A stretch of 64,000 nucleotides of DNA from Candidatus Aenigmatarchaeota archaeon (GTDB lineage: Archaea > Aenigmatarchaeota > Aenigmatarchaeia > Aenigmatarchaeales > JAHLMR01): contig JAHLMR010000001.1 in NCBI GenBank assembly GCA_018920255.1, positions 1-64,000 on the forward strand, in the 5' to 3' direction. The first letter of the stretch is position 1; each line of letters opens with the position of its first letter. The position numbers were made by a program, and so were the translations under genes. The notes under the pieces are model-generated. The model did no database searches. It was given only the letters and a program-made list of their open reading frames with translations, and was not told the DNA's origin. This document shows, in pieces, positions 53,661 to 61,104 of this stretch.

Positions 53661-54387
53661 AATAATTAAACTAGGGGGTATTTTAGATTTTACAACAGTT
53701 GATTGGCCAGGAAAAATAGCATCTATTGTTTTTCTTTATGGTTGTAATTTTAAATGTCCATATTGTTTTAATTCTGATTTAGTTATTGGAAATAATTTTA
53801 AGGAAATTGAAATTTCAAAAATAGTTGCTTTATTAAAATCAAATAAAGATTTTGTAGATTCTGTTGTTATTTGTGGAGGTGAGCCAACAATTCATGGAGA
53901 AAAGTTAGTTAAGTTATGCTCTTTATTAAAAGAATCAGGATTTAAAATAAAATTAGATACAAACGGAAGTAATCCAGAATTAGTTGAAAAATTAATTAAA
54001 AACAAACTTATAGATTTTGTCGCATTAGATATAAAATCAGACTTTCAAGAAAAAAATTATGAAAGGGCTTCTGGTGGATTTACTGACATGCAAAAAATTA
54101 AAAATACACTTAATATTCTTATTAATTCAAATATAGAATATGAATGTAGAATACCAGTAATACCAAATTTAAATCAACATTTGATTAAAAACATAGCAAA
54201 GGAAATAACTCAAGCAAAAACTGTAGTTTTAGAACAATATATTTCTTCTGATAAAACAATAGATAAAAATTTTAAAATTATAAATTCACCAAGTAGAGAA
54301 GAGTTAATAAATTTAGCAAAATTCTTTAAGAATGAAATTGTAAAAATAAGAACTAAAGAAATGGGAGAAGAAATTTTAACAAGTTAA
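53653..54387 (+). CDS. nrdG: Anaerobic ribonucleotide reductase activase (radical SAM)
   Basis: A 244-residue radical SAM protein. The [4Fe-4S] motif is C-x3-C-x2-C in FLYGCNFKCPYCFNSDL; the SAM-binding GGE-type motif is VVICGGEPTIHG. It belongs to the NrdG/PflA-like group (COG1180), which creates the glycyl radical on NrdD. It follows the glutaredoxin with an eight-base overlap. Length is longer than short bacterial NrdG but normal for the archaeal form. Confidence 0.92.
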   Translation: MDEIIKLGGILDFTTVDWPGKIASIVFLYGCNFKCPYCFNSDLVIGNNFKEIEISKIVALLKSNKDFVDSVVICGGEPTIHGEKLVKLCSLLKESGFKIKLDTNGSNPELVEKLIKNKLIDFVALDIKSDFQEKNYERASGGFTDMQKIKNTLNILINSNIEYECRIPVIPNLNQHLIKNIAKEITQAKTVVLEQYISSDKTIDKNFKIINSPSREELINLAKFFKNEIVKIRTKEMGEEILTS

Positions 54388-54708
54388 ATGAAAGATAGCA
54401 CCAACTTTTTTACCTCTAATTTTATTAAATTCTTGAACCGCTTGAGGTGTTGGCTTAATTATTAATTCAATACCAGAAACTTGAGCAGCAACATGCACAG
54501 ATGGATCTATTTTAACAGCACCAGCAGTTCCATTTCCTATTATAATAATTTCAACATTTTCCATTAAAAAATCATCAACATCAAATTTTGTTATTTCATG
54601 AGATTTTTCTTTTTCAACAATTTTCCCATCTGGATAAATTTTTATATCTGTAGTAAATTTTTTACCTCCTATAATTATTGTACCAAAATAAAAACTATCT
54701 ATTTTCAT
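54376..54708 (-). CDS. Mth938-domain protein
   Basis: A 110-residue protein with the complete Mth938 fold: FYFGTIIIGGKKFTTDIKIY, the core IIIGNGTAGAVKI, and the C-terminal KKVGAIFHLTC. The same fold occurs in the mitochondrial complex I assembly factor NDUFAF3, but the function of the archaeal single-domain form is not known. It overlaps the nrdG end by 12 bases in the opposite orientation. Confidence 0.88.
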   Translation of the reverse strand: MKIDSFYFGTIIIGGKKFTTDIKIYPDGKIVEKEKSHEITKFDVDDFLMENVEIIIIGNGTAGAVKIDPSVHVAAQVSGIELIIKPTPQAVQEFNKIRGKKVGAIFHLTC

Positions 54709-54842
54709 AATTTTTAATGTGTGTTATTAATATTTAAAATTTTAGTAAATCAAGGATCTATCATCTGTAACTATTATTATTTCCACATAAAATTCAAAGG
54801 AAATTCCAAAAATTTAAATATTTTTAAGTACATTTTATAATT

Positions 54843-55010
54843 ATGAAAAAATTTAATTTATTTAGTATCTTGTTCATTCTTCTTTTTTCTTTAAATACCT
54901 TTGCTGCATGTTTTTCACCAAGTAATGGAACATTAACTTATGAAAATGAATCATTTTCTTTTGTTTCGAGAAATGTATCAATAAAAAATTCAATAATTCG
55001 ATTTAGGTAA
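54843..55010 (+). CDS. 55-residue secreted peptide
   Basis: A short reading frame with a clear N-terminal signal peptide (KKFNLFSILFILLFSLNTFA), then Cys after the presumed cleavage site (ACFSPSNGT), which could also be a lipid-attachment Cys. Several Asn-x-Ser/Thr sites follow. A TTTAAATA box about 28 bases upstream fits a leaderless promoter. It may be the 5' remnant of a longer secreted protein; the frame simply ends at TAA. It precedes the next gene by five bases. Confidence 0.5.
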   Translation: MKKFNLFSILFILLFSLNTFAACFSPSNGTLTYENESFSFVSRNVSIKNSIIRFR

Positions 55011-55015
55011 TAAAA

Positions 55016-55798
55016 ATGGGAATTTTTGATTTTCTTTTCAAAAAGAAAAAAATTGACCCAGAATCAATAAATTATTTTAAATACTTCATTTATGATGATT
55101 ATTTAATTTTTGACTTATCATTTCTTAATGAAAGAATTTTAAAATGCTATACAGATTTAATTAAAAAATATACAAAATTAAGTATTTCAAAGGAAAAAAT
55201 TAAAAATCTAATTTTAGAACATTCTCGCGCAATTTTTCTCGAAAAAGGAAAAATATCTTTTATTAAATTTAATTTTAGTTACCTTTCTTTTCTTCAATAT
55301 TTTATAATTCCATTACCAAATGATATAAAATCATTATTTGAATTTATTCAAAATTATAAACTCATTCCAATAAATGTTAATTTTACAGGTGTTAATTTCA
55401 TAGATTTTTTTCGTAGACGTTCATTTGAAGAAGGACCAGAAGAGGGTCCTAATAAATTTTTGTTCGTTCCTTTATCTAAAATGAATAAAATATGTACTGG
55501 AGGTTTAGATATTGCTAACAATGTTAATAAAATTTTTGATTGTTATTCTGAACTTATAATAAATTCAATAAATCTTAAAGACAAGAAACAAAAGAATAAT
55601 ATAAGAAATTTAATAAGTCTTGTTTGTGGAATCTCAACAGACTTTTACTCTAGTTCAGGAGAACTACTAGCAAAATGCTATTATGATGGTCATGAGAAAG
55701 GTCTTGTTTTATATACAAAGTTAAATAAAGAAAAAATCAATGAAATTTTAAGGAAATATAACTTTTCTTTAACAACAAATAAAATATATTTTAGATGA
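55016..55798 (+). CDS. Uncharacterised protein
   Basis: A 260-residue protein with hydrophobic patches (SFLQYFIIPLPN) but no clear membrane helices. The N-terminus is MGIFDFLFKKKK, a charged-aromatic start common in membrane-associated soluble proteins. No known motif. It follows the small secreted peptide with a five-base gap and could be co-transcribed with it. Function unknown. Confidence 0.55.
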   Translation: MGIFDFLFKKKKIDPESINYFKYFIYDDYLIFDLSFLNERILKCYTDLIKKYTKLSISKEKIKNLILEHSRAIFLEKGKISFIKFNFSYLSFLQYFIIPLPNDIKSLFEFIQNYKLIPINVNFTGVNFIDFFRRRSFEEGPEEGPNKFLFVPLSKMNKICTGGLDIANNVNKIFDCYSELIINSINLKDKKQKNNIRNLISLVCGISTDFYSSSGELLAKCYYDGHEKGLVLYTKLNKEKINEILRKYNFSLTTNKIYFR

Positions 55799-55861
55799 AG
55801 CTTCTATAGATAGATTGCACTTTCAATTGTTACTTTAAAAAATAAGCATTAATTATAAAAA

Positions 55862-55950
55862 TGGTAGCCCCGGTAGGATTCGAACCTACGTCTCAAGGTT
55901 TCTTCCAATTGACCAGAGCCTTGCATGCTTGACCGCTACACCACGGGGCT
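55862..55950 (-). tRNA. tRNA-Gln(CTG) with 13-nt intron
   Basis: Minus-strand reading: acceptor AGCCCCG, D-arm with TAGCGGTCAAG loop, anticodon stem CAAGG...CCTTG, T-arm GTAGG-TTCGAAT-CCTAC, acceptor CGGGGCT, discriminator A, CCA encoded. The anticodon loop is 20 nt, CT-CTG-G then TCAATTGGAAGA, implying an intron of about 13 nt at the canonical 37/38 position. Anticodon CTG reads Gln. The T-loop is intact here. Confidence 0.92.
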
Positions 55951-56050
55951 ATGCTAATTTATTTTTCTTTAAGCTTTTAAATTTTTTAAAGCATTAATTT
56001 TAAATTTTACTAATTTATAATTCTTTTAATTAAAATTAAAGGGTGATTTT

Positions 56051-56266
56051 ATGATAGAAGAAAAACAATTTATACTTATATTAAATGGAGAAGAATTTAT
56101 AAGTCCAGATAAATATGTTGTAGACTTTTATGGGAATAGATATATGATTTTTGAAAGTAAATCTAGAGCATTTAAAATAAAAGTTTATAGAGATGATCTA
56201 GAGATAGATATGGTTACAGGAAAATGCAAACTTAAACCAGGAAAAAGGGTTATTCCTTTAAATTAG
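56051..56266 (+). CDS. 71-residue conserved-looking protein
   Basis: A small soluble, beta-rich protein (DKYVVDFYGNRYMIFESKSR, ending KLKPGKRVIPLN). It has no Cys or HTH motif. A good GGTGATTTT ribosome binding site precedes ATG 56051. Its end overlaps that of the convergent winged-helix gene. Family not recognised. Confidence 0.55.
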   Translation: MIEEKQFILILNGEEFISPDKYVVDFYGNRYMIFESKSRAFKIKVYRDDLEIDMVTGKCKLKPGKRVIPLN

Positions 56267-56489
56267 AATTTTCTAAAGATTTTAAATATCTTTCTCCATT
56301 TTGTGTTATAGCATACGATACTTCTCCCAATGGATGAACGATAGTTATATATCCTTTTTCAGCAAGAGATTTTACAGCACCAATTGTACCGTTAACAGTT
56401 CCAATTTTTGAAAGAAGTTCACTTTTAGTTATAAATGAAAATTCTTTTAATATTTTTAATATTTTTATTTCTGTTTCACTTAATGTCAA
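56250..56489 (-). CDS. Small winged-helix protein, TTG start
   Basis: A 79-residue winged helix (LSETEIKILKILKEFSFITK, then GAVKSLAEKGYITIVHPLGE) resembling MarR-like regulators. The in-frame GTG at 56498 is part of the GGTGATT ribosome binding site, so TTG at 56489 is the likely start, by the same pattern as many genes here. It starts 12 bases after the DJ-1-like gene stop on the same strand, probably co-transcribed. Confidence 0.68.
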   Translation of the reverse strand: MTLSETEIKILKILKEFSFITKSELLSKIGTVNGTIGAVKSLAEKGYITIVHPLGEVSYAITQNGERYLKSLENSNLKE

Positions 56490-56501
56490 ATGAATCACCG
56501 A

Positions 56502-57044
56502 TTATGCTAAAATTTCAGATTTAACTTTTATCATTTTTTCTTTACCAAGCATAATTTCTACTATTTTTAATGCAAATTGTATTGCTGTTCCCGGACCTCT
56601 TGATGTTATAAAGTTTTCATCTACAACCACAGGATCATCTCTCGGTCTATCAAAATTTTTTTCAAAACCAGGATATGCAGTTGCTTTTTTATCTTTTAAT
56701 AATCCTAATTTTGCAAGTATTAATGGAGCTCCACAAATTGCAGCAACAATTTTTCCAGATTTTCCATATTTTTCAACTATTTTTAATACAGAAGGTGTTT
56801 TCATAAGATTTTCATAGCCAGGATATCCTCCAGGCAAAATTATAGCATCAAAATTATCTATGTCAGATTCTATATCTACTAAACGCTTATCAACTTGAAC
56901 TTTTAATCCATGAGCACCAGTTATAAAATTTCCAGTTGTGCCAACAACTAGCAAATTTATACCAGCTCTTCTAAGTATATCAATTACAGAAATAGCTTCT
57001 ATTTCCTCAAACCCATCTGCTAAAGTTATAATAGCTTTTGGCAT
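56502..57044 (-). CDS. DJ-1/PfpI-family protein
   Basis: A 180-residue DJ-1/PfpI-like protein. The nucleophile elbow is AAICGAPLIL with the reactive Cys, after the ILPGGYPGYENL segment; the N-terminus is KAIITLADGFEEIEA with the Glu that activates Cys. Such proteins act as glyoxalases/deglycases or proteases. The ATG at 57044 follows GGAGGAGAT, so it is preferred to 57059. It is transcribed away from the endonuclease genes. Confidence 0.9.
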   Translation of the reverse strand: MPKAIITLADGFEEIEAISVIDILRRAGINLLVVGTTGNFITGAHGLKVQVDKRLVDIESDIDNFDAIILPGGYPGYENLMKTPSVLKIVEKYGKSGKIVAAICGAPLILAKLGLLKDKKATAYPGFEKNFDRPRDDPVVVDENFITSRGPGTAIQFALKIVEIMLGKEKMIKVKSEILA

Positions 57045-57153
57045 ATCTATCTCCTCCATTTTTATTATAAATTTTAAGTATTTAATAATTTTAAAGTTTA
57101 TTTTTATATTATTAAGTGATATTTTTAAACTTCATAATTTTTAATATTTATTT

Positions 57154-57666
57154 ATGTTAAATGGAACTTTTGAAAAAAATAAAGTTATTGTTGAAGGAGA
57201 AGGAATAAAAAATTTATTTAATAATGGTTGGTATGGAAATATTGAAAATAATAAACTTATTTTAGACTTATTTGAAGCAGCATTTCTTTTAGAACGTGGA
57301 AAAATAGAAATTTTTAAGGATAATGAAAAAATTAAAATAGATGAATTTTTTGGCATATGTTGTAATCTCGATAAAAGTTTTATGTATAAATATTCAGTAT
57401 ATTCTGATTTAAGAAATAGAGGTTTAATAGTAAGAGCTGGATATATTGGTACAGATTTTAAAGTTTATGAAAGAGGAGCAAAGCCAAATAAAAATGAAAA
57501 AATTAAATGGATTGTTTTTGTTTCATCAGAAGAATATCCTTGTATTTTAGAACAACTTGGAAAAGCAATAAAACTTTCTCAAAATATAAGAGCAACAGCT
57601 GTTTGGGCTGTAGTTGATACTGATTTAGATGTTACATATTATATTATAAATTCAATAATTCCGTGA
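57154..57666 (+). CDS. tRNA-splicing endonuclease-like subunit, catalytic His and Lys missing
   Basis: A 170-residue EndA-family protein. The C-terminal nuclease fold has YSVYSDLRNRGLIVRAGYIG and FKVYERGAKP, keeping the Tyr of the catalytic triad (Y115 in M. jannaschii EndA numbering). Where the catalytic His is expected the sequence reads NEKIKW, and where Lys is expected it reads IRATAV. It thus looks like a structural subunit. It overlaps the start region of the second EndA-like gene, so they should assemble as a heteromer. The N-terminal domain is also present. Confidence 0.82.
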   Translation: MLNGTFEKNKVIVEGEGIKNLFNNGWYGNIENNKLILDLFEAAFLLERGKIEIFKDNEKIKIDEFFGICCNLDKSFMYKYSVYSDLRNRGLIVRAGYIGTDFKVYERGAKPNKNEKIKWIVFVSSEEYPCILEQLGKAIKLSQNIRATAVWAVVDTDLDVTYYIINSIIP

Positions 57667-57671
57667 GAGTT

Positions 57672-58214
57672 ATGAAAATAAAAGGAATTTTGCTAAATAA
57701 TAGAGTAAGAATATATGATTTTAATAAAGCAAAAAGTATTTATGAGGAAGGATATTATGGAAAACTTAAGGAAGATTGTTTAGATTTATCATTAATAGAA
57801 GCATGTTATTTATTAGAAAAAGAAAAAATTATTATAGAAGATAGTAATAAAAACCAATTAAATTTTGAAGAATTTTATAAAAAGTGTCAAGAAATAGATG
57901 AAAGATTTCATATAAAATATATTGTATATTCAGATCTAAGGAATAGAGATTTGCCAACTAGAACAGGGTTTAAATTTGGTTGTGATTTTAGAGTTTATAA
58001 CAGGGGAGTAAAACCAATAAAAAGAGGTCCAAAAGCTCCACATGAACACACGAAATGGATAGTTTTTGTAATTCCTTATAATTATAAATTTACATTTCCA
58101 GAATTTTCTAGAGCAGTAAGACTTGCACATAATATTAGAGCACACATGCTTTGGGCTGTTGTTGATGAAAATAAAGAAGTTAAATATTTTGAAATAACAT
58201 TCTTCAAACCATAA
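57672..58214 (+). CDS. endA: tRNA-splicing endonuclease subunit with Tyr and His but no usual Lys
   Basis: A 180-residue EndA homologue, complete length. It has IKYIVYSDLRNRDLPTRTGF, FGCDFRVYNRG with the catalytic Tyr, and a HEHTKW segment with His at the expected position. The catalytic Lys in the IRKKL motif of other enzymes is Ala here (NIRAHMLWAVVD). The start is ATG 57672 (GTG 57663 overlaps the stop of the preceding gene). Its stop codon is followed at the next base by the 3' end of the intron-bearing tRNA-Phe. Heteromeric EndA enzymes in other archaea cut non-canonical introns. Confidence 0.88.
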   Translation: MKIKGILLNNRVRIYDFNKAKSIYEEGYYGKLKEDCLDLSLIEACYLLEKEKIIIEDSNKNQLNFEEFYKKCQEIDERFHIKYIVYSDLRNRDLPTRTGFKFGCDFRVYNRGVKPIKRGPKAPHEHTKWIVFVIPYNYKFTFPEFSRAVRLAHNIRAHMLWAVVDENKEVKYFEITFFKP

Positions 58215-58353
58215 TGGTGGGGTGGGCGCGACTCCCAGCAACTTCTTTTAAGAAAAGAAGTTGCGAACCTTCTTTCTTAAAGAAAGGAGGTTTTTTGAAC
58301 GCGCGACACCACGGTCTTCAGCCGTGTGCTCTCCCGGGCTGAGCTACCACCCC
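58215..58353 (-). tRNA. tRNA-Phe(GAA) with T-loop intron
   Basis: Acceptor GGGGTGG ... CCACCCC, D-arm GCTC...GAGC, anticodon stem CACGG...CCGTG with loop CT-GAA-GA, T-stem GCGCG...CGCGC, discriminator A and encoded CCA. The T-loop is TTCAAA, then about 62 nt, then T: an intron between positions 59 and 60. The intron has two stacked hairpins and ends GGGAG, and is almost identical to the one in tRNA-Arg(CCT). Its 3' end touches the endA stop codon. Confidence 0.93.
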
Positions 58354-58390
58354 GGCTTTTAAAATTATAATTTCAAAAGAATTTAAAAGT

Positions 58391-58648
58391 TTATTTTTTA
58401 ATTTTAATAGAATATATCCAAAAATCTTTTGCAAATTTTTCATTTAAAATATTAATCAACTTTCCTTTTTCTTTCAAATGATTTTCACAAATTTTAACTT
58501 CCGCAAGATCTTTTTTTATTTGTTTTTTTATATTAGTTTTTGTAATAATAAAAGAATCAAAATATTTATTCTTACAATTTTTAAAACTACATATATTTAC
58601 ATCTTTTCTAAAATCAAAAATTTTTAATAAAAATTCAATGTCTTCCAT
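58391..58648 (-). CDS. Small lysine-rich protein with possible zinc site
   Basis: An 85-residue basic protein: MEDIEFLLKIFDF, then NICSFKNCKNKYFDSF and VKICENHLKEK, where Cys-x4-Cys and Cys-x2-His could bind zinc. ATG 58648 follows GGTGAAATA; the longer frame would run into the tRNA-Asn gene. No recognised family. It lies between two interrupted tRNA genes and shares their orientation, perhaps transcribed downstream of tRNA-Asn. Confidence 0.6.
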   Translation of the reverse strand: MEDIEFLLKIFDFRKDVNICSFKNCKNKYFDSFIITKTNIKKQIKKDLAEVKICENHLKEKGKLINILNEKFAKDFWIYSIKIKK

Positions 58649-58661
58649 TATTTCACCAAAA

Positions 58662-58850
58662 TGGCGCCTGGGACAGGATTTTCTTCGAAACTTCTTCGAA
58701 ACTTCTTTTAGAAAAAGAAGTTTCATCAAGAAAATTTGTCTTTCTTGATGAACCTTCTTTCTTAAAGAAAGAAGGTTTTTTGAACCTGTGACCTAGTGGT
58801 TAACAGCCACTCGCTCTTTGTTGTTGAAATTCCAACTGAGCTACCCAGGC
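58662..58850 (-). tRNA. tRNA-Asn(GTT) with T-loop intron and enlarged D-loop
   Basis: Acceptor GCCTGGG ... CCCAGGC, D-stem GCTC...GAGC, anticodon stem AGTGG...CCACT with loop CT-GTT-AA, T-stem ACAGG...CCTGT, G discriminator and encoded CCA. The T-loop holds an intron of about 100 nt between positions 59 and 60, starting with the same hairpin as in tRNA-Phe but with further hairpins. The D-loop is 21 nt (AGTTGGAATTTCAAC..., closing before GAGC), about 12 nt over normal, with a possible hairpin GTTG/CAAC: a second small intron or an insertion. Confidence 0.92.
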
Positions 58851-58907
58851 ATTAAAATATTTTATTAATTACAAATATTTATAAATGCTTACTTTTAATT
58901 AATTTAT

Positions 58908-59651
58908 ATGGTAGAAATTGAAAAGGTTATTGCTGATAGTTGGAATGCATATAAAAAAGGATGGAAAAAAATAGGAACATATACTTTTTTTATATTTATT
59001 ATTATTGGAATTTTATATTTATTAACGCTTTTAAGTTTTACAATTTCATTTTATTTAGGTGGAATTATATGTTTAATATATTTGTTTATTAGTTTAACTT
59101 TACCAGCAGGATTATTACATTTATATAATTTATCTTTTACTAAAAAGAAAATTAAATTAAAATTATTATTTGATTTTATTTCTAAGAACTGGATTAAAAT
59201 TTTAAAAGTTTCAATATTGCAATTTTTAATAATTGCATGTATTTTTTCACCAATATTTATTTCATTAGCATTTTATTATTCCACTGAATCTTTAATATAT
59301 CTTTTTTTAGTTATTCTTTTCTCTTTTATTTCATTTTTAATTTCTTTATTTTTTGTCTTTCCAATATACTCTTTTGTTATAGAAAAATTAAGTACTATTA
59401 ATTGTATAAAGAGAAGTGTTTATATTGTTAAAAACAATTATTTCAGTTTAATTGTATTATATTTTGCTATAACACTATTAGCCTTATTTTCATCAATAAT
59501 AGTATTGCCATTATTTTTATTATTTGTTATTTCAATTATTTTAATACCTTTTGCTATAATTTTAATTATTCTTTATTTATTTTATTTTATTATACCATTG
59601 ACATATTTTATTTTTATTTCATTTTATAGAAACGCAATTAAACGTCATTAA
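58908..59651 (+). CDS. Polytopic membrane protein
   Basis: A 247-residue integral membrane protein with about six hydrophobic segments (TYTFFIFIIIGILYLLTLLS, IFISLAFYYSTESLIYLFLV and others). The N-terminus is VEIEKVIADSWNAYKKGWKK, resembling membrane domains of DUF4013-like archaeal proteins. No transport motif is seen. It converges on rnhB with a four-base overlap. Function unknown. Confidence 0.6.
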   Translation: MVEIEKVIADSWNAYKKGWKKIGTYTFFIFIIIGILYLLTLLSFTISFYLGGIICLIYLFISLTLPAGLLHLYNLSFTKKKIKLKLLFDFISKNWIKILKVSILQFLIIACIFSPIFISLAFYYSTESLIYLFLVILFSFISFLISLFFVFPIYSFVIEKLSTINCIKRSVYIVKNNYFSLIVLYFAITLLALFSSIIVLPLFLLFVISIILIPFAIILIILYLFYFIIPLTYFIFISFYRNAIKRH

Positions 59652-60313
59652 ATTTTAATACAAAAACCTTCAAGTTTTTTCTGCTTATTTTCTCCAGATA
59701 ATTCTATAAAAGTAGCCCATGATTTTCTAATAAATTCTAAATGCTTTTTATTTTTTATACATTCTTTAACAAATTTGATTGTTTTTTCATCATGAGGATA
59801 ACCAACTCCAAAATTATAATTAACTTTTTCTTTTATTTTTTCTATTTCTTTATCTCTTTCAACTTTAGCAATTATTGATGCCGCACTAACAATTGGATAT
59901 TTTCTGTCAGCAAAATTTTCTGATATTATTTCAGTATCAATTTTTACAAGAGCTTTAAGATACATTTTAAATTTTTCAGTTGTAACTTGTGGAGCATCAA
60001 CGTAAACTTTATCTGGTTTTAATGCTCTTATTATTTCTGCCATTCTTTCAGCTTCTATTTTGTTTAAATTCTTTCTTTCTCTTAATTTATCTATTTCAGA
60101 AGCAGAAATTTTTATTATAATCCAATCATTTAAAATTTTTTTAATTTCTTCATATAACATTATTCTTTGATTATATGTTAAAAGTTTACTATCCTTTACA
60201 CCAATTTCTTTTAATTTTTCCATTTTTTCTTCATCTGCATATGCTCCAACAATTACTAATGGTCCTATCAACGCTCCACGTCCAGCTTCATCAATACCTA
60301 ATATTTTTTTCAT
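59648..60313 (-). CDS. rnhB: Ribonuclease HII
   Basis: A 221-residue RNase HII. The signature KILGIDEAGRGALIGPLVIV has catalytic D8 and E9; the third acid is in VYVDAPQ, the fourth in the SIIAKVERDKEI region; GVGYPHDEKT is conserved. It removes RNA from RNA-DNA hybrids, including Okazaki primers and single ribonucleotides. Length is typical of archaea. It is transcribed away from tRNA-iMet. Confidence 0.95.
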   Translation of the reverse strand: MKKILGIDEAGRGALIGPLVIVGAYADEEKMEKLKEIGVKDSKLLTYNQRIMLYEEIKKILNDWIIIKISASEIDKLRERKNLNKIEAERMAEIIRALKPDKVYVDAPQVTTEKFKMYLKALVKIDTEIISENFADRKYPIVSAASIIAKVERDKEIEKIKEKVNYNFGVGYPHDEKTIKFVKECIKNKKHLEFIRKSWATFIELSGENKQKKLEGFCIKI

Positions 60314-60366
60314 ATTAAGAATTATAATTAAATATTTTAAATACTTTCAATTTTTATATTTTTAAT

Positions 60367-60453
60367 AGCGGGATGGGGCAGCCAGGAGTGCCCGTCGGGC
60401 TCATAATTTTTTAAGAAACCCGAAGGTCGGACGTTCAAATCGTCCTCCCGCTA
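60367..60453 (+). tRNA. Initiator tRNA-Met(CAT) with 12-nt intron
   Basis: Acceptor AGCGGGA ... TCCCGCT (with A1-T72 as in initiators), D-arm GGGC...GCCC, anticodon stem TCGGG...CCCGA with the three G-C pairs of initiator tRNAs, T-arm GGACG-TTCAAAT-CGTCC. The anticodon loop CT-CAT-A is followed by about 12 extra bases (ATTTTTTAAGAA), among the shortest introns possible. The T-loop is intact. CCA is not encoded (CTA follows). Confidence 0.93.
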
Positions 60454-60488
60454 CTATTTTTAAAAAAGTATTAATTGATATTATTTTT

Positions 60489-61073
60489 ATGAAATCTCAA
60501 GTAGAGCCGATTGTTTTTATCCTATTATTATTAATAGTTTTAATTTTAATTTTAACTGCAATGCTTTGGGGAAGAGATATAATTCAAAATAATATAGATG
60601 CCGGAAGATTATCTAGAGCAGAACAATTTATTGTAAATTTAGATAATTTAATTCAAAATATCGCACAAAATGGCGGTTCAGAAAAAATTGAATATCCATT
60701 AGATGCAGATATATATATTACCGATGAATGTACTGGTATTACTCCTTTAGAATTAGATAAATGCATTCAAATAGAACAAAAAAATTCATTATCTTTACAA
60801 GAAAAATGGACTTATATAAACACAGAAAATCCAAATAAATATGGAAGTTTTAATGATTCAATAAGTATTATAAGAGAAAAAAAAGAAGGAGATAAAGTAA
60901 TAATTCAATTATATTATAGAATTCGTGGAGATTATAATTATACAATTGAATTAGAAAAAATGAGTTATTCATTTAAACCTTCATATATTTTAATAGAAAG
61001 TGGTGGCACAGAAGTACAAAAAATTATTCAAGGAAATTATATTATTTCTAAAATAAAACTATCATTCATATAA
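60489..61073 (+). CDS. Single-span membrane-anchored protein
   Basis: A 194-residue protein with one N-terminal hydrophobic helix (EPIVFILLLLIVLILILTAM), then a soluble region with two Cys (DECTGI, DKCIQI) and beta-rich C-terminal half. The N-terminus resembles archaeal pilin-like or archaellin-like proteins in general shape, but no prepilin peptidase site is evident, so I do not assign it. It begins 35 bases after tRNA-iMet. Confidence 0.55.
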   Translation: MKSQVEPIVFILLLLIVLILILTAMLWGRDIIQNNIDAGRLSRAEQFIVNLDNLIQNIAQNGGSEKIEYPLDADIYITDECTGITPLELDKCIQIEQKNSLSLQEKWTYINTENPNKYGSFNDSISIIREKKEGDKVIIQLYYRIRGDYNYTIELEKMSYSFKPSYILIESGGTEVQKIIQGNYIISKIKLSFI

Positions 61074-61104
61074 ACTTTTTATTTTAATTAATATTATTAA
61101 TTTT

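Noticed and set aside
58230-58300. Hairpins near endA as a rho-independent terminator only
   Set aside because: They are part of the tRNA-Phe T-loop intron, shown by the matching intron in tRNA-Arg(CCT); a secondary terminator effect is not excluded.
58391-58729. 112-codon version of the small zinc-like protein
   Set aside because: Its first 27 codons lie inside the T-loop intron part of tRNA-Asn; an ATG with GGTGA at 58648 is better.
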